A stretch of DNA of 64,000 nt, taken from Serinus canaria. Lineage: Eukaryota; Chordata; Aves; Passeriformes; Fringillidae. The notes beneath the pieces are model-generated. The model was given only the letters and a program-made list of their open reading frames with translations. It was not told the origin of the DNA and searched no databases. Positions 48,634-60,839 of this stretch are shown piece after piece; the stretch's first letter is position 1, and every line of letters starts with the position of its first letter. The DNA lies in NCBI RefSeq assembly GCF_022539315.1, contig NC_066313.1, positions 22,791,059-22,855,058 on the forward strand. Direction: 5' to 3'. The translations under genes were made by a program, and so were the position numbers.

Positions 48634-49064
48634 TGTACTGGGTTTGTATGGCCAGGTTTTGGTAGCAGAGGGCTACGAGGGATCCTTCCCTGAGGATCTG
48701 CCAGAAGCTTCCCCTGTGTCTGATGGGGCCAACACCTGCTGGCTCTAAGACAAACTCACTGCTGGCCAAGGCTGAAACCCTCAGTGATGGTGGCAGAGGC
48801 ACTGCGACAACATACTTAAGAAGAGGGAGAAAAAGCTGCACAATAGCAATTGCAGTCAGAGAAAGGAGAGAGGATGTGAGCCCTGGTAACACCAAGGCCA
48901 GTTAAAAAGGAGAGGAAGGGGATGGAGGATGTGCTCCAGGCGCCAAAGCAGTGGATTCCTCTGCAGTCCGTTGTGCAGACCATGGTATGGCAACTGCGTC
49001 CCTGCAGCACATGGATATCCACAGTGGAGCAGAGATCCACCTGCAGCCTGTGGAGAATCCCACG
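48634..49064 (+). mobile_element. Truncated LTR, avian ERVL-type (endogenous retrovirus remnant)
   Basis: It begins TGTACTGGGTTTGTATGG and continues through a CTGCTGGCTCTAAGAC segment, a GAAGAGGGAGAAAAAGCTGC segment and repeated GTGGAGCAGAGATCCACCTG-type units. This order matches an LTR I remember as common in neoavian genomes, usually classed with ERVL. Only about the first 430 bp are present. The match stops abruptly near 49064 and the remaining 3' part and terminal CA are absent. No gag, pol or env sequence adjoins it, so it is a degraded solo fragment. Overlapping short frames are not viral genes. Subfamily is not assigned. Confidence 0.65.
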
Positions 49065-49479
49065 TACTTCATGTGATCCATCATTTACTTGTACATCTTC
49101 AATTAGAGAGTCTCTTCTCAGCAGCACTGAGGCACAGATGCTTCCTGTTCTTACTTCTCTGGTAAAAGTGACCAACATGCCTGAGTAAACAAATTCTTTC
49201 TCAAAATAGTTTTAGTCCCAGTCATTGAAACATCATCTCTTTGGTTTGGTTGTTTTTTTGTTTTTCTCGATCAACATTCATGGAGTAGGATAAGGAGAAG
49301 GGCAGCATTGAGACAGAGGAAGACAGATGGAAAGAAATTTCAGATCCATCTAACAATGTTGTTTGCCTCTCTTTGCTTGGAATGTGCCTGTACAACACAG
49401 TTGTACAACAGAAATATGATTGCAGAAGAGAAATGCAAGGAATAAGCAAAGCATTCCAAGAAAGATGAGGTTTAGTAGA

Positions 49480-49599
49480 TTTGTACGCGTTTAGGTCAGA
49501 ACAGACATTTATACAATCCCTTCTGGCCTTCTATATGTCACAAGGCTTTCATCTTCACCCAGCTATCCTTGTACTCAGCTCAGTGAATTTTCCCTATCT

Positions 49600-49630
<31 letters not shown>

Positions 49631-51000
49631 GCAAGGTATCCAGTCTTGAGTTGAAGGTGATGAAGAGTTAGCATGTCCTGAGGGAGTTTGTTTCAGTGTT
49701 TGATCACCTTCACTTTTGAAAGGCTGAGCCAAATTTGAATTTGTCTGACATCAATTTCTGTGTCTTGGTCCTTTCTATGCCTTTCTCTACTAGATTAAAA
49801 CATTCTGTAGCATCCACATAATTTTCTAAATGAAGAAAATTATACTGTGTATTGATCAAGCCCCTGCCACCCCCCTTAGTCTCTTCAGATAAATTTGAAT
49901 GATCTTGAAGTCTCAAGGCAAGTCATTACCTTCAACCATCAAAGTCATGGTGCAGACTTTTCCTGTATCCAATGCTGCATCACGTGAAAATGTAGATACC
50001 AGAAAAAAACAGTTTTTCTGAACTGGACTCAACAATGCCATATGAGAGTGAAAACCAGTTCACATTACATTTTCTTAGTGCTGTGTTCATACTTCTGTGG
50101 CCTTTAAGCCCCTTTTTACAATAGCACCACTTGGGAAATCTTAGCTCTACTCGCACAATACCTTTTACTTCCTTCCCAGATACAATTCTGTCATCTGAAA
50201 GCAAGGCCTGCTGCTCTAAACACCCAAATTCATTTTCAGTGTTCTACATATCTTTGTATGAAGGCATGCAGCCTTTCTGAGGAATCCATGCATTAGTTTT
50301 TTACTCCCATTATTTTTTGTATCCTTCTAAAATTCTTAGTGTATCCGTCCTTTTTTTTCAGCACATTTACTCCCATATCATCGATGAAAACACTGAATAA
50401 AATGGGGCTTTGTACTGACTTCTCAGAATCCAGTCTGGAACACTCCCATTTGCTGATAATTCCTCATTTACACATGCTTTTTGATGCCTATCATCTAGTT
50501 TTATCTCAACTCACTTAATCTCTATTTTAGTGTTATTTCATAGTGTTAACTTTTTTATCAGAACGCCATGAGGTATTATAGCATGTTAGGAAAGTCCAAA
50601 TCCAATGGCATCTTTATGAACTAGACTTGTAATTCCACAGGGGTAAAAAAAAAAAAAAAAAGCTGATTTATTTGAAAAGCCTATTTTACTTAAATCTGTG
50701 TTGACTAGTGCTAATGACATTCTTAACGTTTTATTCTTTAGTCACTGGATTCTATATGAAATTTGCATTCTTTTATTCTGGAATGGTTTCAAAATAACTG
50801 CACTACTGTCACTCAAGTCATCTTGGCTGTTTTGTCTTGAATACAGCACAACATTAACATTCTTATAGAACTTCTGTTACTTTTCCACAAAGATTTAAAG
50901 TTAAGATCTGTGAGCTGGAGACCCCCGCAATAAACTCTTTGACATGGACTGCCATATATTTCACATGTCTATCCTTAGTGAGCATTGCTCAATATCCATC
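49480..51000 (-). mobile_element. Ancient CR1-type LINE fragment (about 1.5 kb)
   Basis: Read on the plus strand it follows the reverse complement of an old CR1 type widespread in turtles and crocodilians. The order is a 'cccagctatcc..' segment; GGTATCCAGTCTTGAGTTGAAG; GTTTGTTTCAGTGTTTGATCACC; TATGCCTTTCTCTACTAGAT; and 'atcgatgaaaacactgaataaaatggggc' near 50378. A 'ttaaatctgtgttgactag' block at about 50690 follows. The co-linear order over 1.5 kb makes chance unlikely. No intact reading frame remains. A T28 run (49602-49629) and an A17 run (50645-50661) interrupt it. The 49930-50370 part and the ends, especially after 50900, are approximate. Confidence 0.7.
49602..49629. repeat. Poly-T tract (T28) inside the old CR1
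   Basis: An uninterrupted 28-base T run located where the CR1 consensus has mixed sequence. It is the longest homopolymer of the window and probably a later expansion within the repeat. Confidence 0.95.
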
Positions 51001-54000
51001 ATGGTTGTTAACAAGCTCAAGAAGACCTCCTCATCCTCATAGTGGAGGAAGAGCTACCCTCTTCCAGCCTAAACCACCTGCAAAAGGTTCCTAAACACTC
51101 TTCTACATTTCCAACTTCAGTTCACTCTACAGACTTCCCCTCCCACCTTTGAAACACTCCAGAAACTTCCCATCACACCTTGGAAATGCCCCATATGGAA
51201 CATCTAGAAAAGATCTGGCATTACATGAACATGATGCAAGTTTTTTCGCACTTCCTCAAAAGAAATGCAAATGAATACTTTGCTAGGTTGGAATCCAGCA
51301 GCAATGGTGCAACATGGGCAAAAAGGAAGCCTCTCCTCTGAAACACTGGAATGCTTTTTGCCTTGCAGCAGACTGTACCATCAACCTGGCCAGCCATCCC
51401 TCTGACCTATAACTCATGCACTATCTCCCATTCAGACATCTGAGTCTTCACGCTGGGCTTTGTAAAAATCACATGGACTTTTGCTAGAAACTATGCCTGA
51501 GGCATGAATTACTGATCCATTTTTACTACAGCCAAAACAGCTGCCCAGGCGTATATCAGCCTACCCTTTCATTAACAGCAACATCCTTTTCCTGGCCTTA
51601 ACACTGCAAACTTGCCTGACTCAAACCAGTGCAAAAAGACAAAGGTCACATTCCCTTCCTGTCATTTGAAGTATGTTGTACTTTTCTCTAAATGTTTCTT
51701 TTGGTTTCCCGTTCTCTACTTCATGCAACATAAGCTGGTTGTCTTTGCTGTCCAGACTTTTATAGCTCACCCTCCTCTGAGCATCATCTCTGAACACCTA
51801 GTGAAAGGTCATCTCCCATGTCTGATGGACAGTGCTGACAGACACCACCAGACCTGAAATATTTTCAACAGCACCTTTGAGCTTTCTCTGCTAAACTTTT
51901 GCAAAGCTCCTTCACTGCCTTCCTTAAAACTCTCTTTATACTAAAACTGTAATGCTCACAAAGGAATAACATTGACAGCTAGTCCTCAGCTTCTCAGGCA
52001 TCTCTGTCTCTCAGGATGAGCAACAGTATTACCTCTCTCATTTCTACTCACCCACTCATCTCTTTATCTGAGTCTGCCTTTGTCTCTGGCTTTATATTTC
52101 ATTAAAATACATAACCTGAGCTTTTTTCCCCCAAAATTATAATAAAGATTGTGTAAGACTTTTAGACAATGTTCAACAGTGATATCTTTCCTAATGCCTC
52201 AACTGCTTTGCATGCATTCAGATAGGCATGGTGGGGAGTAACGTTGTGAGGTAGGATTGGCTGGGCTGTCAGGGTGCAACTATATTCCTAATTTAAACAG
52301 TGCCTGGAGGTGGTCCTGGGAATGGAGAAATAATCAGCTGTACTGCTAAACAGTCTAGCACAGCCCCAGCAAAAGTCTGTAAGCACCCAGGGGAACAGCT
52401 ACTCTGGGCCAGCTGTCTTCCCTACACAGGAATTGTTCTTAATAAGCTTAGTTTATTTCTCCAGCCATATTCTGACAGGTTGCCCTCCTCTTAGGCTTTG
52501 ACACTTGTCTGCTTCCATGCATGACCCTGGATTTTTGACTTACCAATAACTGTGAAAGGCTAAAAGCAGCTTTATGCAAAGTGCCATTCTAGCTCTATTA
52601 TTCATTCTCTTGTTCCTTAATGACCAGTCACATTTTAAACGTTATAATCAAGTGCTTTATGCCACAAGGTTTTAATCAAGTCAGACATGCCGGAATTATT
52701 CTCATCAATGAGTATGTCCTGGGCCTCCTCCTCCCTGCTGACAGTCCTATGGGGGTGTTGCTCCTCAAGCAAGAGATCATCTTCTCTGTGTACTATTTGC
52801 TGCATTAGTCCAATTAGTTTGCAGCATCCTGAACCTGAACTCATCTTGTGGCTGCCACCTTAGCAGTACAGTAACATCCCTGGCCACTCACAGGACTGCT
52901 GGGTACTGAAAGAAGCAGCTGTTTGTTATTCCTGACTTTGGAAGCAGTTCTGTGCCAACTCCATTGTACACCAGATCTAAATACAACCTCAGAACTGCCA
53001 TGATATTTTCTACTTTTTACTGTGCTCTCCAGGCTGTTACAAGGGAAGAATATGGCTGGAGATAAAAGCACCCTAGATACATAATGGCCTAGAACATTGA
53101 TAGCTGCATGACACTGGTACTAAACTAATATAGTATCATCCTAGGCCAGTTACTCCTACAATTTACCTTTAAAAACATCACATAGATGAGAATATACACC
53201 ATTATTGACGAGATTCTGTATGGGAAGGAGGAGCACAGCATCCCAGTGCAATTTACCACCACCTCTCAATTTGATTACTTCTTGAGAGGAGAGAGACGGA
53301 AAAACACAGAGATGTGAGACAGGATTAAAGCATGGTCTCATCCTATTCACACTGGCAATGCTAAATTTAACTAGTCAAAAACCTCCTTTGATGTGGCAAG
53401 AGCCCTCAGCAGGAGCAATTCTGCCATAAAGATGTTTCTGTTGAGACAAATTCCGATCTTAAGATTTCAGGTCAAGGTGATCCACAGTATCTAACATCTC
53501 TAAAGGGCAATTTGTCGTCCCCCCTGCCAGAAAGCCCTGAAATTGCTAAATGAACCAAGCACACTGACAGCTCCACCTTGTCTCTTAACTATCACTTGTC
53601 TTAAAGCAGCTCTCATGGCCTCAACTGCAAAAAAAAAAAGGTCTTCTTTAACAGCTTCAAGCACACAAATAAAGCATAGTTTTGTCTTTGTCTATCAAGA
53701 AGACCTGTTTTAAGAGTTCAGACCTGTGATTCCTTGAAGAAAGTGTGCTTTCAAAAGGGAAATCTCTAGTCCAAGATCAACGGGGGAAGGATCGGGAGAC
53801 TGGAAATAAAATCAGCTCTTAGCCTGAAGAAAGTGCACTCCGTGAAAGAGCCTGTCTGGATTTAATAGGAGAACATGGGCGTTAATGGCTTTCAAAAGAT
53901 CACAGTTTCTGGTTTGAATGAAGGATGCTTTTGACCTTCGGTAAGGATACATTTGGCAGCCCACTGATGTTCTCTAGCTAGTCCTTTCCATGAACAGCAG

Positions 54001-54644
54001 TATCTGATAGATCAGCAGAGTGCTTGGTCCTGATCAGCACTTGGGAAGAGAAAAAGACTTCAGAAACCCTAGGTTTGGGTATGACTCGAAACAGTTCAGT
54101 CAGGGTAAATGGGGGAAGTTCATAGTACTGCTGAAAAATCTCAAGCTTCCTTTCAAATGAGAGTACTGCAAATATTTTTCCTGCAAAGAAAGTTTCTGTA
54201 AAGCCACTCTATCCGACACATAGTGACAGGGCAGGCCCAAGACAGGAACAGAGTGAGCAAAGCCATGCAGATCATATCAGACAATCTGTCAAAGTACCCC
54301 AAACCTCACCAGGGAAACCACAGACTGGTATTCTCATCATGTTTTCCATCACCACCCTGCCTCAAGAGAAGCAACTAGATTCCCATCCTTACTCCCATGT
54401 AGCCTCCAGAGAGTACTGTCCCATGCAACTTTTTCCTGTTGCAATCTGTAGGGCTTTGCACAGTTCCTCCTACAGTGCACAACACTGAGATGCTGACATT
54501 AAGTCCTGCAGCCTACACACACCTCTCCTTCTGACTGACAACCACTCTCGTCAGCATAGAAACCCGGGTGTAGAAATCTGTATTTATAACAGTGTGTGTG
54601 GTTCTTCTTGACATAAAACAATAAAATAGCTAACAGGGGCTATG
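51001..54644. other. Unannotated stretch
   Basis: No gene is recognised. Short frames on both strands overlap (for example 52620-52808 plus against 52635-52844 minus). A short poly-A run lies near 53628-53639. No promoter-like or CpG-rich sequence is seen. Confidence 0.5.
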
Positions 54645-54670
54645 CATGACAGGTTGAGATGCCTGTCATG
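54645..54670. repeat. 9-bp inverted repeat, 8-base loop
   Basis: CATGACAGG (54645-54653) and its exact reverse complement CCTGTCATG (54662-54670) flank TTGAGATG. This would fold into a short hairpin. The TGACAG core is the recognition sequence of TALE homeodomain proteins of the MEIS/TGIF type, present here on both strands. Binding is inferred only. Confidence 0.85.
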
Positions 54671-55089
54671 AGAGCTGTCCATGGGAAAAGAGATGTCAGC
54701 CCAGTTTTGCAAACCTGCATCTTTGACAGTCTACACCATGTGTGGAGAATATGAAGGAAGATTTAGAGAAGTGGTCACAGAGAGCTAAAGAGAGGAAAAG
54801 CAAAACCTCGTAATTCCTTTACCTACGAGCTAACCTCTCCTGTGTAAAACAGAAAAGGCTGAGCTGGTGCTTTTGGGTTTGATTTTTTTTTTTTTTCACC
54901 TTTAATTATGCATCATCAGTGACAAGCTCATGTGGAGCTAAAAGCTGGATCTGAGCATGAAGCTAATTTTTGGAGCTATTGGCTGTTCACTACCAAGAAT
55001 AAAAATGATTCCTTGTCTTCCTAGATTTGGTTTAAGGAACAAAACCTCTTTGTCTCTTCCTCCATATTAGCTGCCTATAGACAGCTCCA
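54671..55089. other. Unannotated stretch
   Basis: Nothing is recognised apart from a 14-base T run at about 54883-54896. Confidence 0.5.
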
Positions 55090-55490
55090 TTTTCCATTTG
55101 TGCATTTAATTATCCCTTCCTATGTGAGCTACTTTACATTTGTGCTTATTGAATCTCAGTTTATTGATTTCAGCTCCCTTCTTGAATTCATCATAGTTGG
55201 ACTCAGGGCTAATCCTATTCTCCAATGCATTGGCGATTGCTTCCAGCCTTGTGTTGCATTTGAATTTGATTAGCATACTCTCCATTCCGGTCTCCAGAGA
55301 AAATGTTAATGAAAACATTGAGCAGTATCAGATCTAGAGCACATGCACATAGGGCTCCATGCACCACTGCCTAACCTGGCTCTAAACCTCTGATAATACT
55401 CAATACTTCTGGGGTACGGACGGTCAACTTAACAGCACTTGGCTAGGTGATCTGCAACATTTCAATTGAGTTTATATTCTGCAGGAACAA
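55090..55490 (-). mobile_element. Ancient CR1-type LINE fragment
   Basis: The plus strand matches the reversed old CR1 block in order. TTACATTTGTGCTTATTGAATCTCAG comes first, then CTAATCCTATTCTCCAATGC, a GATTAGCATACTCTCCATTC segment, and GAAAACATTGAGCAG. The equivalents in turtle CR1 copies are 'acatttgtccttattaaat', 'ctaatcctgtcctccaa', 'gataagcatactctctatgcc' and 'gaagatattgaacag'. A 70-codon minus-strand frame (55106-55318) ends in FNKHKCKVAHIG, similar to a CR1 reverse-transcriptase motif I recall as FN-KCKV-H-G. It is a decayed fragment, possibly separated from the 49480-51000 copy by later events. Confidence 0.6.
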
Positions 55491-58400
55491 CTAACAAACC
55501 TGGATCAAATGTAGGGGGAGGTCAAGAAAGCAGCATTTGAACTGGGAAGGTATGGAAGTTTGACATTTAATCAGAGTTAGAGCTCAATCCAAGGATTCCA
55601 TAACAGTCCCTGAAATTTCAGCTTCAAAATACAAAAACCTGAGAAGGCTCACTTATATTTTTGGCAAGTTATCTCAAGTTTAATCTCACTGGTGTGGCTC
55701 TTCTCACATACTTTTAAATGATGCCAAATGGCAAGGTAGGCTGGTTCTAGAGAGAATAGAACTTTCCAGAAATAAAAGGATTTAGGATTTAAGGGTTAGT
55801 TCATGCTCATCTCATTAATCAAATCATTCATTGTGACCAAAATATATTGGAATTGACATGGACATAATTGCTTTCATATCCTAATTTACCCAAAATGAAA
55901 CAGAATTTCCCATTTTTTATCAGCAGAATTAAGCTGTTAATATCCATCACCATTTTTCAGCCATAAAGCTTAGAATTTTTTGGTCTTTTCCTTTGGGGGT
56001 GGGGGTGTGTGTGTGAACACTACGCATTACTTTTCATCTTAGTTCCCTCCCCATGTTGGGTTGGTTATTCAGCCAGGCATTCACCAGTGTTGAAGTCTAA
56101 TATAACAGTGCTCACTTCTCCCATGTTCTCTCTTGTTTGTAAGTTTAGTTCTGCCATTCATTTCTCTCCTTTCTCTCTCTTGCCTTGGTTGATGAGGCAT
56201 TACAATGTACTTTACTTCACCTCCTTCCCTTCTCTAACACAGTAGAATCTCAGCTCCCATCAAAAGACCCCCAAACACTAATTCCTGGTAGCAGTAAGGA
56301 AGCAAGATACACAGAGAGTAAAGTTATTCTGTTTATAATGAGATTAATCTCTTTCTTAAAACTACCAGACATGCCCTGTAAGAGCTGACTTATTCCTGGC
56401 TCAAAAAAGATGCATCCAAAGAGTGCAGTTTTGGCCTCTGGAATGTATCAGATGGCAAAGTGTTTTTAGAAAGTTTCCTAACTCTTTTCCAATCCTGCCC
56501 TCATATTTCTGTCTTCATAGCAACTGTTTCTTCCAAAACTGTGTTGGTGCAGGACTTCATCACTCTTACTGTACCTCTAGCAACAGCTCTCTGGACCATG
56601 CAGCAATGTTCAGAGAAGAACACTCATCACTGACTTCCAAAGCCACACGCATCAAGCCAGGTCAATTTTCATTATCAGCAGTGTGTGTTTGGATCTGTGA
56701 TACCATACCATGGTAACTGATTTCTGAGGGAGGCTCACAAGTGACTCTAAGGAAGTATAAATAGAATGGTAATGCCATCAATTTTTTTCTACTTGAGCAA
56801 AGGGTCTTTCTGACCTAAACAGTGAAAAGTTCTCTTCCAGCTTTGAAAAGTTGCCCTGGAAACCAGATGTACATTGTGCCACCAACTATGATGTATCACT
56901 GCATCATTAATCCTGTTCTTATCATTCTTTTTAGCTAAAATAGAACTGCAACCTGTTCCTGGCCTTCTCTTATTTGCCCTCATTCTCTGTTGAAAATTCT
57001 ATGTATTTTACTTATAAATCTATTGCTAAATCTTTAATCCATCTATAAATTGTTTATGAACAATTATAGTCTGTCTGCTAATAAAGAGCACTGCTCAGAT
57101 ATAAACTCACACTCATTTTGCAACGTCACGTGATGAAAATCTCTCATTTAGGCAACTCTATTGCCAAGTGGCAATGGCCTCTTCAGTCTGCAGAGGGACG
57201 GTGTGGTTAAAGAGGGTATGATGCCACTGTATTAGAGAAGGAGGTTTTCTGAAACACCACTACATTCAGAAGACCTGGCCAAAGTCAACTGGTTCCTACT
57301 CTCACCTGCAGCCGAAGCAAGGGAAAAATGCACTAAGTACTTGCATATATTTAATGTCTCAATATGTCCAGAAACAGCACCTGGGATATCATTCAGTCAA
57401 AAACCATCAAAGATGTGTTTAGCATCATGTTGAGTAGATGGAAACAGGTGTTAACCTGTACAGGCTCCATTTTCCAAAGGAACAGATGGCTTGGAATATG
57501 CTTGTCCTTTCTAATTTTTCAGTCATCTCACTGGCTACTTTGCTCTTCCACTCTGCAAAACCCTTAAGCCCAGGAGGAAATTCTCTGAGCTGCTACAGAG
57601 AGGCTTTTATTGCATTTTCACTTAAGAGACTCTCTACGACCCTATTTATAACATACCCATGTTCTGAATAGGGTAACAAGGGAAAGAAAAGCTATTGTCT
57701 GAATTGCAGAGTGGAAATGGAAGCACAGACAAAGCTCCTGAAAAGACTTAAATGATGCCTAATGATGGGGGTAATCACAAAGCACTAATCTCAAGGGCAC
57801 ATGCCTAACTAATCCTCATTGATTTAATTGAAAGGTGAGCAACCAATGGAAGGTTTTTTAGCATTTCACTACATATTTATCTGCATCATGAAATGCCTGA
57901 ATACCTCTGGAAATCTGGCCCTTGGCCTCTATCCCATTCTAAGGGAACGAAGGAAGCAACTATAGGAGTAAATTTGAGGAGTTTGGACTCCTCAGTATAC
58001 AAGTCTTTTCTGAAAAACAACAGTAAACTGTGCCTTTTTAAAAAAATACTATTGTAGGTAGTTTACATGGAAATTCCAGGACTATTAATTGATCTGCTTG
58101 ACCTCATCATCCTGCTCATGAATGCATCCTTCTCATTCCCTGCAGACTCTTGAGCTGGGTACTATTTACACTGTTTAGATTAAGCTTTAATGAGTACTGA
58201 AAGCTTTGCGTTTTCCTAATGAGAATTGAAGTAAAATTGAAAACTACAGGCTTTGTTTAAACAAGAATAATGGGAATCTGGCAGAATTCAAACCAAGCTA
58301 CAACTAAAATACTGACCTATATAAAAGCCAAGGATGAAATATGAACATGACTGAAAAGCATTCCTGCAAGATACAACCAGCTTTAACCAGTCTCATACAG

Positions 58401-60069
58401 AAACAGGAGCTACGCATGTGCAAGTATTAAACAGTAGTCCACAGACTTCACCTCTTACTGTCTTGCAATAAGCAAAATAAATATAAATTTAAATTTGAAA
58501 AAAAAAGATGTAAGGAAACTAAGCAATTTCACACAGGTGGAACTGCAGATAACTGAAAATATATGTGTGCAACTCTTCAGTGATCCTTCCATGAAGAAAT
58601 GAGCCACAGAAAGAACAGAAGAGACTACGAACAGGGACTAATTCATTGTTATGGAACTAAAATAACACACCCTGGCATCTCATCAGGTGATCTGGGAAGT
58701 CCAGGGCAATCCTCCACCATTACTTGGCTTGTGTCCTTGGATGCTCTCATCCTTTTGTGCTGTTATAAGCTCTGCTGGACTTGTGCCTTCTAGTGGAACA
58801 AGCAAGTTGGTGAGAATGAGGGCAGAAAATTAGTTAGATACATTATAAAGCAAAACCTCCCAACACTCAAAAAAAGAGTTTCCCTGCCTGCAAATTCTCT
58901 CAGTGTGGGCTCCACACTGTGTGTACAGGTGAGTTTATGTCCCTTCTCTTCTAAAAACTCTCTTCAGCCTCCAGGGGAAAGGACACCACCATCTCCTTGC
59001 ACAGCTTTCCATCATGCAATTTTTTTTTGTAGTTCTCCATTACCACCTCTCCCAATCCATTTGGCTCTTCTGTCACAAGCTATCTGTACACCAGTATTAT
59101 CCACAAGCCTCACAAGGTAACAGAACATAATCACTTTTATGTGCTTGTCTGCCTTAATCTCTGGAAGAGTTCCCTGCAATCACTCTCTGGGGAGTTAATT
59201 TGTTAGATCATTCCCCATTTGGAAGAGCTGTATTTAATGTTTATTCTATGGAAGAGATCGCTGGCAGGTCTTTCTAAGTCCTGCTCTAGTTGTTGGAATC
59301 TGTGTGAAAAGGAGCTGACTGCAACCCTTTTGCTGAAAAAAGCTCAAAAAGCAGCATTGCTTTTTTAATATTTTCACTGTTGCTTTAACATGAGAGAACA
59401 AACTAGGCAGAATGGGTCAATTTCAAGATTACTCCTCTATACAGGGAAAGGTTTTAAAAAGATCTGTTCTGGTGTCAAGTGACACGAGCAATTTTCAGGT
59501 TATTGATCTCTTCTTAACATAATTTCTTTGTGATTATTTTACCTCTCCATTCTTGCTTCATCACTCCTCCATAAGGACCCTCCAAAGGAGTGGTGATCTA
59601 TTCCTTTTTTCCATCATATGAGCTCTAGTTTACCTTCCATAATTACAGAAACAATGCTCAGTGAGTACCAGAAGTTTGGAGACAGACTTATGGAAGGAAT
59701 AAAAGAAGTTTTTACGTGCACTGCTCATTTTCTACATTCCCAGCCATAAGTGAAACAACCATCCCAAATTCATGCTGATAAAACTTTTAGATCCCACTAC
59801 GAGCAAATTCGATAAAAGCCTGTGACATCAGCTTCACACAGCACCAATCTGTTCTAATCTTTCCCAACAACTGCACTAAACCATCAACAGCAGTCCCACC
59901 CCCACAAATGCTCACAGCAGTACTTCTCTGAAGATGTAGCTGCCCAATGCAGACAGAGCTGCCGTACGAAAAAAAGATCACCCAAAAAGCATAGGCAAGG
60001 CAGGAAAAGATGATCTCACAAAGACCTAATATAACCTTTCTGTAATTAAAAAAATGCTTTTAGAATACG
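55491..60069. other. Unannotated stretch
   Basis: No gene is recognised. A (GT)n-like run lies at about 55996-56014. The longest frame is 97 codons at 56423-56716. The AT-rich sequence at 58080-58320 is complex and could be conserved. No repeat family is recognised between 55.5 and 60.0 kb. Confidence 0.5.
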
Positions 60070-60770
60070 TCACAGAATCACAGAATAACTAGGTTGGAAG
60101 AGACCTTCAAGATCATTAAGTCCAACCCGTGCCCTAAACACCTTAACTAAACCATGGCACCAAATGCCACATCCAGTCTTTTTTTGAACACATCCAGGGA
60201 TGGTGACTCCACCACCTCACCAGGCAGGACATTTCAATACTTTATCACTCTTTCTGTGAAAAACTTTCCCCTAATATCTAACCTATATTTCCCCTGTCGC
60301 AGCTTGAGACTGCGTCCTCTCAGTCTGACATTTGTTGCCTGGAGAACGAGACCAACCCCCACCTGACTACCACCACTTTTCAGGAAGTTGTAGAGCGTGA
60401 TAAGGTCGCCTGAGTCTCCTTTTCTCCAGGCTAAACACCCCCAGCTCCCTCAGTTGTTCCTCACAGGGTTTGTGTTCCAAGACCCTCACCAGCCTCGTTG
60501 CCTCCTCTGGACGTGCTCAAGCCCCTCGATGTTCTTCCCAAACTGAGGGGCCAGAACTGGACACAGCACTCAAGGTGCAGTCTGACCAGTGCCAAGCACA
60601 GGGGAAGAATGACCTCCCTGCTCCTGCTGGCCACATCATCCCTGATATAGGCCAGGATGTCCTTGGCCTTCTTGGCCACCAGGGCACACTGCTGGCTCAC
60701 ATTCAGTCTGTTGTCGACCAGTAGTCCCAGGTCCTTTTCTGCCTGGCCACTGTCCCGCCAAAGTCCTAAG
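60070..60770 (-). mobile_element. CR1 LINE, 3'-terminal fragment (avian)
   Basis: The plus strand starts with TCACAGAATCACAGAATAAC, the reverse of the ATTCTGTG-type CR1 3' terminus. It goes on through the typical AGGTTGGAAGAGACCTTCAAG, 'aaaccatggcaccaaatgccac', GGATGGTGACTCCACCACCTC and CTTCTCCAGGCTAAACA segments. The element is therefore on the minus strand and truncated at its 5' end, as most CR1 copies are. Similarity to the classical CR1 consensus is high, so it is clearly younger than the two fragments at 49-55 kb. No target-site duplication is expected or seen. Confidence 0.93.
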
Positions 60771-60793
60771 GCTACAGCTCCTACTAGGTTCAA
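60461..60793 (-). pseudogene. CR1 ORF2 remnant (reverse-transcriptase C-terminal part)
   Basis: A 110-codon frame on the minus strand shows the CR1 motifs [37 protein letters not shown] and 'CVQFWP' in the expected order. These mark the C-terminal part of the LINE reverse-transcriptase protein. The family's full ORF2 is many times longer, and the reading frame drifts away from the consensus after the FWP motif. This is a dead fragment of the CR1 insertion and not a host gene. Confidence 0.85.
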
Positions 60794-60839
60794 TCCCTGC
60801 TCACTACAAAGGAGACCAATGAGCTTATCTGGCAGGTCC
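60771..60839. other. Junction between two CR1 fragments
   Basis: About 70 bp with no clear similarity to CR1. They separate the younger 60070-60770 fragment from the older one at 60840. This could be the worn 3' end of the older copy or plain flanking sequence. Confidence 0.4.

Noticed and set aside
48816..49188. Overlapping frames on both strands of the LTR
   Set aside because: They lie in and just beyond LTR sequence, with no retroviral protein motif, and oppose each other.
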